Source: Lithodes maja (lineage: Eukaryota > Arthropoda > Malacostraca > Decapoda > Lithodidae). Taken from it: 64,000 bases of DNA. The notes below the pieces were generated by a model. That model ran no database searches and was not told the DNA's origin. It saw only the letters and a list, made by a program, of their open reading frames with translations. The position numbers and the translations under genes were made by a program. Below are positions 46,537 to 59,260 of this stretch, piece by piece. The stretch spans positions 1 through 64,000 of the forward strand of contig JBAKBP010001593.1 of NCBI GenBank assembly GCA_037953745.1, read 5' to 3'. How positions within the stretch are numbered: the stretch's first letter is position 1; the number at the start of each line of letters is the position of its first letter.

Positions 46537-48007
46537 TTGCTCACATTCAACCTGTCCCAAAGAAGGGTGACCGCTCTCAACCCTCCAACTATCGTCCAAT
46601 TGCTCTTATCTCTTGTCTTTCTAAAGTTTTTGAAACTATTCTTGCTTCCAAATTTCTTAAGCATTTCTCTTCTCATAATCTGCTCTCAGATCGCCAGTAT
46701 GGCTTCCTTAAGGGTCGCTTTACTGGTGATCTTCTTTCATATCTTACTAACTCTTGGTCATCCTCCTTTCGGGACTTCGGTGAGACTTTTTCTATTGCAC
46801 TAGACATATCGAAAGCCTTCGATAGAGTCTGGCATAAATCTTTAATTTCTAAACTACCCTCCTTCGGTTTCTATCCCTCCATCTTTGCCTTTGTCTCTAA
46901 TTTCCTTTCCGGCCGTTCCATAGCTGCGGTTGTGGACGGCCATTGTTCACTTCCTCACCCTATAAACTCCGGTGTTCCTCAGGGCTCTGTCCTATCTCCT
47001 ATTCTCTTTCTAATTTTTATAAATGATCTCCTTAACTGTACCTTAATTCCCATCCATTCATACGCAGACGACTCAACCTAACACTACTCCGTTAGTTTTT
47101 CAGAACGCCCCAGCCAGCAATCCCTCAACGACAAACGTAATGAAGCCATAGAACTCTTAAATTCTGATCTAAATACTATTTCCAATTGGGGCAGAGAAAA
47201 CCTTGTTAACTTTAATGCTTCCAAAACCCAATTTCTCCATCTATCTACCCGTCAGGATCTCCCAGCGGACTATCCCTTATTCTTCAACAATACAAAAATC
47301 AACCCTTCATCTTCTCTCAATATTCTTGGTGTCTCTTTTTCTTCTGCTCTCATTTGGAGGGACCATATTACCAGTCTTGCTAAGGCAGCCTCCCAGAAGC
47401 TGGGTGTGCTCAACCGCCTTAGGGGGGTTCTTTTCCCCTGCACAGCTTCTTGCTCTGTACAGGGGCATAGTGCGCCCTTGTATTGAGTAGTGTTCACATG
47501 TGTGGGGAGGTTCCTCTCACACCGCTCTCCTAGACAAAGTTGAAAGGAAGGCCTTTCGTATCATTAACTCCCGTCCATTCACCAACTCTCTGCAATCTCT
47601 CTCTCTCCGCCGCAATGTTGCATCTCTCTCGCTATTCTATCGCTACTATAATAATCAGTGTTCCTCAGAGCTATCCCAGTGCATACCACCTCCTTTACGT
47701 AGGGCACGTGGTACCCGTCTTGCAACTCAATCCCACCCCTACTCTGTGCAACTCTCCAACCCAAGAGTGAAACGTTACTCTCAAACTTTCTTCTACTCAA
47801 CATCTGAGCTCTGGAACTCTCTCCCAGAATCAGTCTTTCCCTCTTCCTATGACTTAAATTGCTTCAAACTCTGTGTGTCCAGGCATTTTGGCTCGAACGT
47901 CCCTTGATTTTGGCCCTGTCACTCTTTCAACTATGGGGGAAGCACTCGCTATAGGCAGTTATGCCTTTTGCCTCCCTCAATCACATAGAAAAAAAAAAAA
48001 AAAAAAA
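46537..48007 (+). pseudogene. LINE-A copy 3 inserted in Pao-2 integrase
   Basis: Plus-strand copy nearly identical to 32008-33480. It starts at FAHIQPVPKKGDRS (a deeper 5' truncation) and includes SIALDISKAFDRVWHKSLIS, SGVPQGSVLSPILF and SYADDST. A TAA directly after YADDST (TTA changed) and a frameshift in a G run near 47427 inactivate it. It ends TCACATAG with a 19-base poly-A (47989-48007), then Pao integrase resumes. Confidence 0.9.
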
Positions 48008-48828
48008 GAGTTGATAGATGATGCAAGGTTAAAAGGTACTCTAGCGGAATTCAAGTGCGAGTGGCAGTTTATACCGGCCAGGGCGCCATGGTTCGGTGCC
48101 ATATGGGAACGGGTCATTGGCATCCTAAAGGCTGGCTTGAAGAAGGTACTGGGTCGAGCATTGGTTACCTCAGAGGAACTGAATACGGTATTACTGGAGC
48201 TCGAGGCCACAGTCAATGATCTCCCACTTGGCTACACGTACAGTGATCTGGAAGACCCTCTACCCATCACTCCTTCACAACTGGTTCATGGAAGGCGGAT
48301 CAGAAGCTTTCCAAGGCGAGAAGTCACGGATGAAGATCTCAAGGACACAACGTGGCATAACAATGATTCCGTCAATCAACGCTTCCAATATGTAACAAAA
48401 CTCTCACATGACCTGTGGAAAAGGTGGAGCACTGATTATTTAATATCACTCAGGGAGCAACATCGTCACTTAATGGTAAAAAGAGGGATAGCATCGCCGC
48501 AAGTTGGGGACGTCGTTCTAGTACATGATGACGGCCCCCGACTTTTTTGGCGTATAGGCGGATAATGAAACTTCTTCGTGGTCCTAACCACGAATGTAGG
48601 GTAGTTCAGGTAAAAACAGGAGCCGGTTTGACCACCAGACCGGTGGTTAAGCTATACCCACTAGAGATAGATTTAGAGGTAGTGGATGGCGACAGCAAGC
48701 CGAACTCTGATAATATCCTTCCTGCTACTGGAGCGGACCGAGGTGATACCCCTCAGAGGCCGTCACGTCGGGATGCTTTGGGTTCCTCCCAATTGTGGCG
48801 ATCCATGATCGGGACGGGACAATTGTAA
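48008..48828 (+). pseudogene. BEL/Pao element 2: integrase end and C-terminal domain
   Basis: LIDDARLKGTLAEFKCEWQF, APWFGAIWERVIGILKAGLK (with the catalytic glutamate region) and LPLGYTYSDLEDPLPITPSQ complete the integrase core. WSTDYLISLREQH and GDVVLVHDDGPRLFWR form the DUF5641 C-terminal domain. One frameshift near 48560 leads into TRPVVKLYPLEIDLE and the terminal LWRSMIGTGQL, matching Pao-1 at 5952. Confidence 0.88.
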
Positions 48829-49432
48829 ATACTTTGTATAGCTGGTGGCGGAGTATGTCGTGAATCCTGGTATAGATACCGTAGTTTGAATTTCCCGGGT
48901 TCATGACAGCTGGTTCCTTTTTGTTGATACGCATTACTTTATTGATCTTTGTGGATAAATATTACTGTGGTTGCACCAATTATATCTTAGTTTATTTTCC
49001 CTTATTATTTAATCACGGGGGACGATATAAAACCCTTAAATATATTTTATAATGTCACGACAAAAGGGAATCTCAGACACACTTCACACAGACTTCACCC
49101 CGCCAAGACAGACCGCCAGCTGCTGCCACATAACACCAAAACTTCCCCGATATTCGCCTTCCAACATTTCTATCACCTAACCTACACTCTTTGCATCACA
49201 GCTAAGTTCCTTTAATACTAGAAGTACTTCATAGATATTACTGGGACTACCACAGATAACCTACATATACATTTTAACATGTAAGTCAACCGCCGACCCG
49301 GTAACATTTTTATAGCCTAGGCCAATTCATCTTTCCAGGTTTAGTTATTTAATTTATATCCGTTTCTCCTCTACCCCCTAGGAATAATAAACAGGATAAT
49401 ATATTTGGAAGTTAGTGTTACCAGGTAGTATA
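48829..49432 (+). other. Sequence after Pao-2 pol, probably its 3' LTR; no gene
   Basis: TGTCGTGAATCC at 48854 resembles the inferred LTR start of Pao-1. The rest has no open frame of interest. Without an alignable 5' LTR the end is unknown. Confidence 0.4.
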
Positions 49433-51790
49433 TTTTCTTGAAGGCATGTGAGATTAAATAAAACAGCATATTTAGCATTTATATGTTTTTTATTCAGAGA
49501 TTCAATGTCTCGTGCAATTTTGCGTTGTCGGTCATTCAATAGCTACAGAAGGGAACCGAAGTTATCAGTGGGTTGCTGGGTTGTAGAGCTTGTAGTATGT
49601 TGTGACGTTTTGACTATAACATTAGCCATATTCATACAAGTGGTTAATGATAGGTAAAGGGGAGAACAGGGGTATATATAGGGAGGCTGGGATCACGCGC
49701 CGTGTATTCTGCACAGGAGGGCGGGGCTAGTTGGCGATCTGCGTGTGTGGATGGTTGGTTACTGTTATGCGTGCGTCTGTTGATTGGCTGGCTGGGCGCG
49801 GTGGCATCGTCAGGTGGACGTTGGCTCGGGGTAGAAGTGTTATGGTCATTTCCATCAGGGTTTCTGCGGGGGTAGGATCTCCTCGCTGTGGCGAGAATTT
49901 GGAGGTCCAAGGTCAGGTTGTTGAGGGTAGGGTTGAGTGTTTGTATGTATATGGCTTCAAGGATGGGGAGGCGCCTAGGGTCAGGCTCATTATCTAATAT
50001 GGAGGTGTTAGTGTCAAGGTCTTTACGGGTTAGATTAGGGTGGTCAGGGCTGTTGTAGTGATTTTTGATGGAGCCAGATTGAAGGTGTAGGGCAAGATGA
50101 CGACTCAAGAGAGTCTGGGTCATGCCGATATATGTTGTACGGGGTCCATAGTCCCTGTGGGTAAAAGAATGTTGGTACACGACATGGTCCAGGTTCAGTT
50201 GTTTCTTATCCTTGGCGGGGCGATTACGTAGAACAAGTTGGGAAGTTTTGGGAGATTTATAATATATTATTAGTTTGATATTGCTGTCAGTGTTGGTGGG
50301 CCGGACATTCTTCAGAATTATGTCTCTTATGAGAGCTTCGTCTGTTTTATGATCTGAGGACATGTAGTTTTTATAAAACATTTTGATGTCTTCAGGGCTG
50401 GTGTTGGGGGCTTCAATATTGTACCATTTTTTATTGTGTTTTTTATGGTTTTGTCAACGTCGGAGTTAGAGTAGCCGTTATTTATGAGGACTTGTGTGAG
50501 GCGGTTGAGTTCGAGGTGGGTGTCCCGCCAGGAGGGGCAGTGAGAGAGTGCCCTCCTGACATAGGCAGAGATGGTGGAGATGTGGTATCGTTTGGGGCAC
50601 TCGCTTTTGCCGTTGAGACAGAGTCCATTGTTTGTTGGCTTCGTGTAGACCGTAGTTTTGAGGCCTGTGTCTTGGTTAGTGACTAGGATGTGAAGGAACA
50701 GTAGTTTCCCTTCAGTAGTCTCCTCGTAAGTGAAGTTGAGTCCTGATGCTGAGATGAAGCACTGCTAAGGCTCTCGTAATTCTGCGATGTCCTTCACCCG
50801 CACGAAGATGTCGTCAACGTATCGGCAGTAGATTGAGGGGCGGTGGGTGGCCATGAAGTCCTCCTCGATGGCGCCCATGAAAAAGTTTGCGAAGAATACA
50901 ACGAAGGGGCTGCCCATCGCCACGCCATCTCTCTACCGGTACATGTTTCCTCGGGGGCAGATGAAGGGAGCTTCTTTAGTGCATAGCTCCAACAGCATTC
51001 GCAGGGCTTGTTCCGGGATGTCTAGAGGTGGGGAGGTGGTGGAGTGGTATACACGACGTAGGATGATGTCGATCGTCCTATCCACTGGTACGTTAGTGAA
51101 GAGGCTTTCTACATCGAGTGAAGCGATTAGGTTATCATCGGTTGGTGGGGCATCACGGAGGATTTCAAGAAAGTCTGTGGCGGAGGATAAGCTGTATTGA
51201 GTGGGGGCGTACAGCTTCAGGAGGTTGTTAAGGGTCTTCACAATTTGGTAAGTTGCCGTCGGGATTTGGGAGACTATAGGTCTGAGGAAGTTTTCCAGCT
51301 TATTGGTTTTTACGGTGCCGTAAACATATCCTTGGGGAAAATTCCCCGACGAGTTTTTTGAGGTGGCTTCCGTCAATCTTGGCGTTGATGGTTGTGATGA
51401 TGGTGTTCGCCTTTCTTTTAATTTCATCTGTCGGGTTTCGGGATATTCTCTGGAATTTTGTTTCATCGTGGAGGATAGCATCCATTTTTAGCAGGCATGG
51501 GGATTTGTCTGCTCGTCTTACGATGATGTTAGGGTTTTCGCGTAGTTGTTTAGCTGCTTGAGTGTGTTGTTTCTGGAGGATGTTGCTGCGGTGAGAGCCA
51601 CTGGTTTTGGTAGCTTCGGTAAGTAGAGCTGGTTGCAGGGTAGGTGTGGTGGTGGCCGTTTTGTTTTTTTCCAGGCGTTGGATGTCATCTAGCATCACCT
51701 CAATTTCCATCCTCTTCCGGTGGGGTTTGGGTTTGACCATGTAGTGGCAATTCAGGCCCAGGTTCAGCAGGTTCTCCTGGTCTTTGGTGA
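49433..51790 (-). pseudogene. Penelope-like element, inverted partial copy
   Basis: The minus strand carries the body and 3' end of a Penelope-like retroelement. In coding order: MVKPKPHRKRMEIEVMLDDI (51740), YGTVKTNK and LRPIVSQIPTATYQ, SLDVESLFTNVPVD, MYR-stop-RDGVAMGSP (a CAG-to-TAG change near 50934), RYVDDIF (about 50810), then KCPKRYHIS and the GIY-YIG nuclease region TTYIGMTQTLLSRHL (50120). The repeat region follows to 49433. The RT box is intact but frameshifts and stops break the gene. The 5' part is missing: it ends head-to-head against the next copy at 51790. Confidence 0.88.
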
Positions 51791-52981
51791 GGGTGAAGGG
51801 AAACTACCCTTCCTTGACATCCTAGTCACTAACCAAGACACAGGCTTCAAAACTACGGTCTACACGAAGCCAACAAACAATGGACTCTGTCTCAACGGCA
51901 AAAGCGAGTGCCCCAAGCGATACCACATCTCCACCATCTTTGCCTACATCAGGAAGGCACTCTCTCACTGCTCCTCCTGGCGGGACACCCACCTCGAATT
52001 CAACCGCCTCACACAAGTCCTCATAAATAACGGCTACTCTAACTCCGACGTTGACAAAACCATAAAAAAAACCACATTGAAGATTAAATGAAGTCCAATA
52101 ATGAAGCTGCCAACACCACCAGCCCTGAAGACATCAACATTTTCTATAAAAAACTACATGTCCTCATATCATTAAACAGACGAAGCTGTCATAAGAGACA
52201 TGATCCTGATAAACGTCCAGCCCACCAACACTGACAGCAATATCAAACTAATAATATATTATAAATCTCCCAAAACTTCCCAACTTGTTCTACGTAATCG
52301 CCCCGCCAAAGATAAGAAACAACTGAACCTGAACCATGTCATGTACCAACACTCTTGTACCCACGGGGAATGTGGACCCCGTACAACGTATATCGGCATG
52401 ACCTAGACTCGCTTGAGTTGTAGTCTTACCCTACACCTTCAATCTGGCTCCATCAAAAATCACTACAACAGCCCTGACCACCCTAATCTAACCCATAAAG
52501 ACCTTGACACTAACACCTCTATATTAGATAATGAGCTCGACCCTAGGTGCCTCCCCATCCTTGAAGCCATATACATATAAACACTCAACCCTACCCTCAA
52601 CAACCAGACCTTGGACCTCCAAATTCTCCCCACAGCGAGGAGATCCTACCCCCGCAGAAACTCTGATGGAAACGACCATAACACTACTACCCCGAGCCAT
52701 CGCCCACCTGACGATGCACCCGCGCCCAGCCAGCCAATTAACAGACGCAGCGCATGCATAGCAGCAACCAACCACACATGCAGATCGCCGACTAGCCCCT
52801 CCCACCTGTGCAGAATACGCGGCGCATGATCCCAGCCTCCCTATATATACCCCTGTTCTCGCCTTTACCTATCATAAACCACTTGTATGAATATGGCAAA
52901 TGTTACAGTCGAAACGTCACAACCTACTACAAGCTCTACAACCCAGCAACCCACTGATAACTTCGTTCCCTTCTGTAGCTA
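51791..52981 (+). pseudogene. Penelope-like element, 3' fragment
   Basis: Plus strand, starting abruptly at EGKLPFLDILVTNQDTGFKT downstream of the RT catalytic box. It includes PKRYHIS, the GIY-YIG segment (TTYIGMT, followed by a stop near 52404) and the terminal repeat (52840-53090) that is shared as the start of the next copy. It forms a 5'-inverted, tandem arrangement with its neighbours, which is common for Penelope elements. Confidence 0.85.
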
Positions 52982-55525
52982 TTGAATGACCGACAACGCA
53001 AAATTGCACGAGACATTGAATCTCTGAATAAAAAACATATAAATGCTATATATGCTGTTTTATTTAATCTCACATGCCTTCAAGAAAATATACTACCTGG
53101 CTACACTAACATCCAACTACATAATGAGAAAGCCAGACGAGAGAGCACCCTTCAGTTCCGAGGAGAACTCGTGAAGGAGGAGGCAGCTGAAAAAAACAAA
53201 ATAGCCCATAATCTATCAGATGAGTGTGACGCCCTACTAGAAAAATGGAGAAAAGATAACATACCGATCCAACTTTGGCAGAACATCAACCGGGAGCTCC
53301 AACAAATTGAGGACCAACACCAACAGAAGACTGAGAACACCACCATCAAGAAGCTCTCCTGCCTATATGGGGGCAACATCAAACTCCCTAAACCGACTCG
53401 AGGCTACATAAACCTCACCGATACCACCCTCACCAAAGACCAGGAAAACCTGCTGAAGCTGGGCCTGAATTGCAACTACATGGTCAAACCCAAACCCCAC
53501 TGGAAGAGGATGGAAATTGAGGTGATGCTAGATGACATCCAATGCCTGGAAAAAAAAAAAAAAAAAATCACCACCACACCTACCCTGCAACCAGCTCTAC
53601 TTACCGAAGCTGCCAAAACCTGTGGCTCTCACCGCATCAACATCCTCCAGAAACAACACACTCAAGCAGCTAGACAACTACGCGAAAACCCTAACATCAT
53701 CATAAGACGAGCGGACAAAGCCCCATGCCTGGTCGTCCATGACAAGGAAGGATACCTTCGAAAAATGGACGCTATCCTCCACGATGAAACAAAATTCCAG
53801 AGAATATCCCGAAACTCCACAGATGAAATTAAAAGAAAGGCGAATACCATCATCACAACCATCAACGCCAAGATTAACGGAAGCCAACTCAAAATACTCG
53901 TCGGGGAATTTTCCCCAGGATATATTTACGGTACCGTAAAAACCAATAAGCCGGAAAACCCCCTCAGACCTTTAATCTCCCAAATCCCGACGGCAACTTA
54001 CCAAACTGCGATGACCCTTAACAACCTCCTGATGCCGAAAGCCCCACTCCATACAACTTATCCTCCGCCACAGACTTCCTCAAAATTCTCTGTGATGCCC
54101 CACCGACCAATGATAACCAAATCGCTTCACTCTATGTAGAAAGCCTCTTCACTAACGTACCAGTGGATAGGACGATCGACATCATCCTACGTCGTGTATA
54201 CCACTCCACCACCTCCCCACCTCTAGACATCCCGGAACAAGCCCTGCGAATGCTGTTGGAGCTATGCACTAAGGAAGCTCCCTTCATCTGCCCCCGAGGA
54301 AACATGTACCGGCAGATAGATGGCGTGGCGATAGGCAGCCCCCTCTGTACTCTTCACAAACTTTTTCATGGGCGCCATCGAGGAGAACCTCCTGGCCACC
54401 CACCGCCCCTCGATCTACTGCCGTTACATTGACTACATCTTCGTGTGGGTGAAGGACATCGCAGAACTACGAGAGCTTCAGCAGCGCTTCATCTCAGCAT
54501 CAGGACTCAACTTCACTTACGAGGAGACTGCTGAAGGGAAACTGCCCTTCTTTGACATCCTAGTCACTAACCAAGACACAGGCTTCAAAACTACGGTCTA
54601 CACGAAGCCAGCAAATGGACTCTGTCTCAACGGCAAAAGCAAGTGCCCCAAACGATACCACATCTCCACCATCTCTGCCTACGTCAGGAGGGCACTCTCT
54701 CACTGCTCCTCCTGGCGGGACACCCACCTTGAACTCAACCGCCTCACACAAGTCCTCATAAATAACGGCTACTCTAACTCCGACGTTGACAAAACCATAA
54801 AAAAACACATTGAAAAATGGTACAATATTGAAGCCCCCAACACCACCAACCCTGAAGACATCAACATTTTCTATAAAAACTACATGTCCTCAGATCATAA
54901 AACAGACGAAGCTGTCATAAGAGACATAATCCTGAAGAACGTCCAGCCCACCAACACTGACAGCAATATCAAACTAATAATATATTATAAATCTCCCAAA
55001 ACCTCCCAACTTGTTCTACGTAATCGTCCCGGCAAAGATAAGAAACAACTGAACCTGGACCATGTCGTGTACCAACACTCTTGTACCCACGGAGACTGTG
55101 GACCCCGTACAACGTATATCGGCATGACACAGACTCGCTTGAGTACTCGTCTTACCCTACACCTTCAATCTGGCTCCATCAAAAATCACTACAGCAGGCC
55201 TGACCACCCTAATCTAACCCGTAAAGACCTTGACACTAACACCTCTATATTAGATAATGAGCCCGACCCTAGGCGCCTCCCCATCCTTGAAGCCATATAC
55301 ATACAAACACTCAACCCTACCCTCAACAACCAGACCTTGGACCTCCAAATTCTCCCCACAGCGAGGAGATCCTACACCCGCAGAAACCCTGAAGGAAATG
55401 ACCATAACACTACTACCCCGAGCCAACACCCACCTGACGATGCCCCCGCGCCCAGCCAGCCGATCAACAGACGCAGAGCACGCATAGCAGCAACCAACCA
55501 ACCACACACGCAGATCGCCGACTAG
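52982..55525 (+). pseudogene. Penelope-like element, near full-length copy (RT plus GIY-YIG)
   Basis: The most complete copy. The amino-terminal frame (52982-54139) starts inside the terminal repeat and runs through NEKARRESTLQFRGELV, KPTRGYINLTDTTLTKDQEN, IIRRADKAPCLVVHDKEGYL and YGTVKTNK. After frame breaks near 54050-54140 and 54330, RT continues with ESLFTNVPVDRTIDIILRRV, IDGVAIGSP and RYIDYIFVW (54423-54441). Here the normal YVDD box has Y in place of the second aspartate, so the enzyme would be dead. The C-terminal frame to 55525 holds the GIY-YIG-like endonuclease GPRTTYIGMTQTRLSTRL and ILEAIYIQTLNPTLN. Confidence 0.88.
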
Positions 55526-56084
55526 CCCCTCCCACCTGTGCAGAATACGCGGCGCGTGATCCCAGCCTCCCTATATACACCCCTGTTATCCCCTTTACCT
55601 ATCATAACCACTTTTTTTTTAGTTTTTTTCTATATTCCAACTACTCCCTCTCGGGTATAGGCTGATAGCCTTTACACTCTACCGCTGAACACGGTGAGGC
55701 CCGAGAGGTCTTGCTCCAGTCTAGGGAGTGAGACATGCGAAGCTTCACGGCTCGAAGCAATTCCATCTCTGAAGCCGCCTCGCCTCTGCGCTTCACAGTC
55801 TCATCCCTCACACTCGGACCCTCACTCTCAGAATGCCACCTATTGAGCAATTAACTCACTAGGTATTGCCCCCCTGTAGCATAGTATGAATATGGCTAAT
55901 GTTATAGTCGAAACGTCACAACCTACTACAACCTCTACAACCCAGCAACCCACTGATAACTTCGGTTCCCTTCTGTAGCTATTGAATGACCGACAACGCA
56001 AAATTGCACGAGACATTGAATCTCTGAATAAAAAAAATATAAATGCTAAATATGCTGTTGTATTTAATCTCACATGCCTTCAAG

Positions 56085-56085
<1 letters not shown>
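55526..56085 (+). repeat. Penelope terminal repeat, split by a retroposon
   Basis: Matches 52788-53095 and, inverted, 49433-49735 (CTCCCTATATA, GTCGAAACGTCACAACCTAC, GACCGACAACGCAAAATTG). A repeat at 55612-55880 interrupts it. Confidence 0.8.
55612..55880 (-). mobile_element. Poly-A retroposon (SINE-like), copy 1
   Basis: Minus strand, ending in poly-A (T-rich 55612-55630). The body includes TATTCCAACTACTCCCTCTC and CGGTGAGGCCCGAGAGGTCT, and ends in the CCACCTATTGAGCA/ACTCACTAGG region. It is about 85% similar by eye to 63243-63535. It interrupts the Penelope terminal repeat. Confidence 0.75.
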
Positions 56086-56117
<32 letters not shown>

Positions 56118-56122
56118 TATAA
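56082..56122. repeat. Poly-A and (AT)n at the Penelope 3' junction
   Basis: An A run of about 16 bases followed by about ten AT units. Confidence 0.9.
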
Positions 56123-56592
56123 TATTTCGTTGTATGTGGATTATTAAAAAATATATCCTGAAATATGTGTATTATAAGTCTGCATGGGGGTTAGAGAATT
56201 AATGAGAGGGGCTTGGTTAAATACATTTAATGATGAATACTGCAACCTTGGTGTTTTTAAGCTTAATGTTGTGGTTTGCTAATTTTCATTTAAATTGTAG
56301 CGACAGTCAGATTTCCAATTTGACTGCCAGATAGACTGTTTGGGAGAGCGAGTGTGAGGAAGATGAGTTGTTCCAAATCAGTCGAATTGAAAATGTGACT
56401 GTCGCTACAATTTAAATGAAAATAAGTTAACCACAACATTTAGCTTAAAAATCATCAAAGTTGCAGTAGGCCTATTCATCACTACATTAATTCAACCAAA
56501 CCCATCTTATTAATTCACTAACCCCCATACACAGGATTCAAGGATATATTCGTAATCATCCACATACAATGAATAAATACATATAATATTTA
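56115..56592. mobile_element. MITE with ~200-bp inverted repeats
   Basis: The left arm (about 56115-56330) and right arm (about 56382-56592) are reverse complements with few differences. Paired words include ATATAATATTT, TTGTATGTGGAT, TGGGGGTTAG, and GTAGCGACAGTCA with TGACTGTCGCTAC. There is a short central spacer and no coding sequence. Confidence 0.85.
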
Positions 56593-56599
56593 CTGTTAA

Positions 56600-57960
56600 A
56601 GTACATTTTGTGGTTTTGACCCATCAAAACATCATCGTATACTATAAAATATCCCTTATCTCTGTATCTATATGCTTTGTTGTTATATCAATGTATTATA
56701 TTATTTACTCTTGTCATTAACATTGGCGTTGGGGTTCTAGGTTGCGAAGTGATAACGGGTAATAATTACAGAAATATATTTTCCACATCATAAGAACATA
56801 AATGGGCAGTTTTAGGTTTTAGGTTGCAGTTTGAGAATGGGTTATAGGTCACAAATATATGTTATAATGACAATGTTACTTCTTGCAATAAGTAAAAAGT
56901 TAATATCATATTGACATTGTTACGTCTTGCAATAAGTGGAATATAAATGTTCTTTGACAATTTTATTTGAAGTAACATGCAATACTAATAAACAATAACT
57001 TCATTTCGCTGGCCTAAGATGAAAGTGTTCACTGCAAGTAGTATAATATGACAATATATCACAAGGATTGGACATACCAAGCCCAACAATTGTTAGATTT
57101 CCCTTCCAAGCGTATTTCATTTGTTCAGCTTATCCTAAACACACACTACTGAGCATCGTGGCAAAACAAAATATCTTGACAGTTGAATTTAAGTATATAT
57201 ATATATATATTCACATTTTGTTGTAAACAAGTAGGATGCAGAAAATACTAACCATTCATCAACGAACTTCTTGACTACCACTGACTGGCCAACGCTCGAG
57301 TGGAGAGTAACTGAGTGAGTGAGGTTACTGGGCATCACAGTTTAGACTCCAAGCCAAGCACACAATATCACATACCATATAGCGTGCGAGTATTGGACAT
57401 AATTAAAGGTAGCCGCATGGAGTAGCTAATGAATACAAATCAAAGCTCTTCATGTGATGGGAAATGTTATTGTTAGAATTTCTAATACAGGATTACTTAG
57501 TCTAAAGTCTTTCGTTTTCTGATAATATTATCATATTTATTTTCTGTATATATCTCTTCTTTTCTCCAGACCCTCCTACGACCCTCATAAAAGTGCTCGC
57601 GACCTTCAGAAAACCGCTTGACACCCTTGTTTGGGTCATGACCATGGGTTTAGGAAGCAAGTGTTTATATAAATGTTCAGTCTCTCTGGCTTCAAACCGC
57701 GATGCTTGTAATTTTGACGGGTGTCATTAAACGCACAAAAATACGCCGAACGTATTGAATACTTTAGAAGTCAATTGAATGAAAACTGAACACTCAAGTT
57801 GCGTTACATTAGTTGGGCTACATTTACAGTAGGTTTAGTAGTGGCACGGCGAATGAAAACTTTGGCAACACTGTTATGAGTCAAATTCGACCTTTAAACA
57901 TGCCGAAAATTCCATCTAGACTACTGGTTAGTGTGTCTAAATTGCTATATGATAGGGTTA
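56600..57960. other. AT-rich, no gene seen
   Basis: Non-coding. GACAATGTTACTTCTTGCAA (56869) and GACATTGTTACGTCTTGCAA (56914) form a local duplication with AATAAGT. A short (AT)n lies at 57196-57211. Confidence 0.5.
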
Positions 57961-57964
57961 TATA

Positions 57965-58430
57965 TCGTAAGCCTCAACCGACGGTGACCGTCATATGACG
58001 GGAGAGAGAATATAGGCCACCCCTGCGGCGCCCGACATATGACAGGTGCCATTTAGAGGACGTTATGAGCTCTGAGGGAGAGTCCGCGCGTTGAGAGGAC
58101 GATAGCTGGGCTTCGACCGCTTGCCACCACCTCGGGGCGGTCACTGACACACACTATGTCTCACCACTACCTCCATACCTTGCGAGACAAGGAAAAAAAA
58201 ACGAAAATTACCTTATTTAAGGATATTTTCACCTCCGGTTATGCGAGCGCTGCAAGATAACCCGTAGTCGTAAAATGATGATTCAGGTGTCATTGGAAAG
58301 CTCTATTATCGCCCTTTCACGGATATATAATTGTATTATGCTCTGGCTGTTGTTTATGCATGAAAAAGAGCATGGAATGAAGCTTGTTTTCGGTAAATAT
58401 ACCCGCCCAGCAATACGGTCATGTCAACAA
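57965..58430. repeat. Diverged relative of the TTAA element at 17377-17864
   Basis: GCGGCGCCCGACATATGAC matches GCGGCGCTCGACATAGG at 17432, and GGTGTCATTGGAAAGCTCT plus GCCCTTTCACGGATA match 17695-17735. Order and orientation agree. No clear TTAA ends remain. Confidence 0.6.
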
Positions 58431-59148
58431 GCATGCCCGCTTTTTTAGCATATGCATGTTTTTTAGCATATACTGTATATGTAGTGTAAGCTGATGTCAG
58501 TGTATGGTATAACTGGTTTCAACATGAGACCGTTTCACAGTTGTTAATTTTTGTCCGCCGATTGCCGATTTAGTGTTGCCACTTCTCAAGATAGGTAATT
58601 CCCATGTTTTTACCAAATTATTCTCACAAAGTCCCACAGACAATTTCAGTGCCCCACAAATTTTCCCACAAAATTATGAATACATACCGGTATGTTTTTA
58701 TATATACTTACTAAAGCATATGTGGAAGCTTCAGGCATGCGTTAATCATCCCAGGTTACTTACAGGGCATTCAGCCCGTAGAAGTGAGTACATCTCGCCA
58801 GCTTAAAACTTAAATTAAGTCTGGCTAAAAATAGTAGGCCTACTCCTTAGTTATAGAGAGTATAGATGCATGGTCTCGACAAACCTATTATCTTTTAGAT
58901 TATAGTAATTTCTTTCACTTGCTTATGATAAAGTAATCTAAAATATTGGTTGAAACTATTATCTAGACATCATTCCCAATCCAAATATTTATGTAAAAGA
59001 ACATTTATCTATCATTATATTTATACAGGAAGTGATTAGAAATTGTATTAACTCGTAAACGGCGAGAAAGCTCATAAGAAGTTTTACTGGGCGACGGCGG
59101 CAAAGCGCTTAAGAGGGCGGTTTTAAACACGTACCAAAACCGCGGGCT
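58431..59148. other. No gene seen
   Basis: Non-coding. GGCGAGAAAGC, GGCGACGGCGGCAAAGCGCTT and AAGAGGGCGG lie just before the piggyBac start. Confidence 0.5.
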
Positions 59149-59260
59149 TTAACCCAGGCAGCTACAAATTGGTGCGTGAGTAGTACTACATGGCACCTCT
59201 CGCCACCACCCCCACACACACCTCAGTCGCACGTGTACAGTCAGATACAAATTTTTTACC
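59149..59260 (+). promoter_or_regulatory. TTAACCC start and leader of the piggyBac-like element
   Basis: TTAA at 59149 followed by CCCAGGCAGC has the form of a piggyBac left end, 112 bases before the first ATG of the transposase. A matching GGG-TTAA right end was not found before 64000. Confidence 0.45.
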
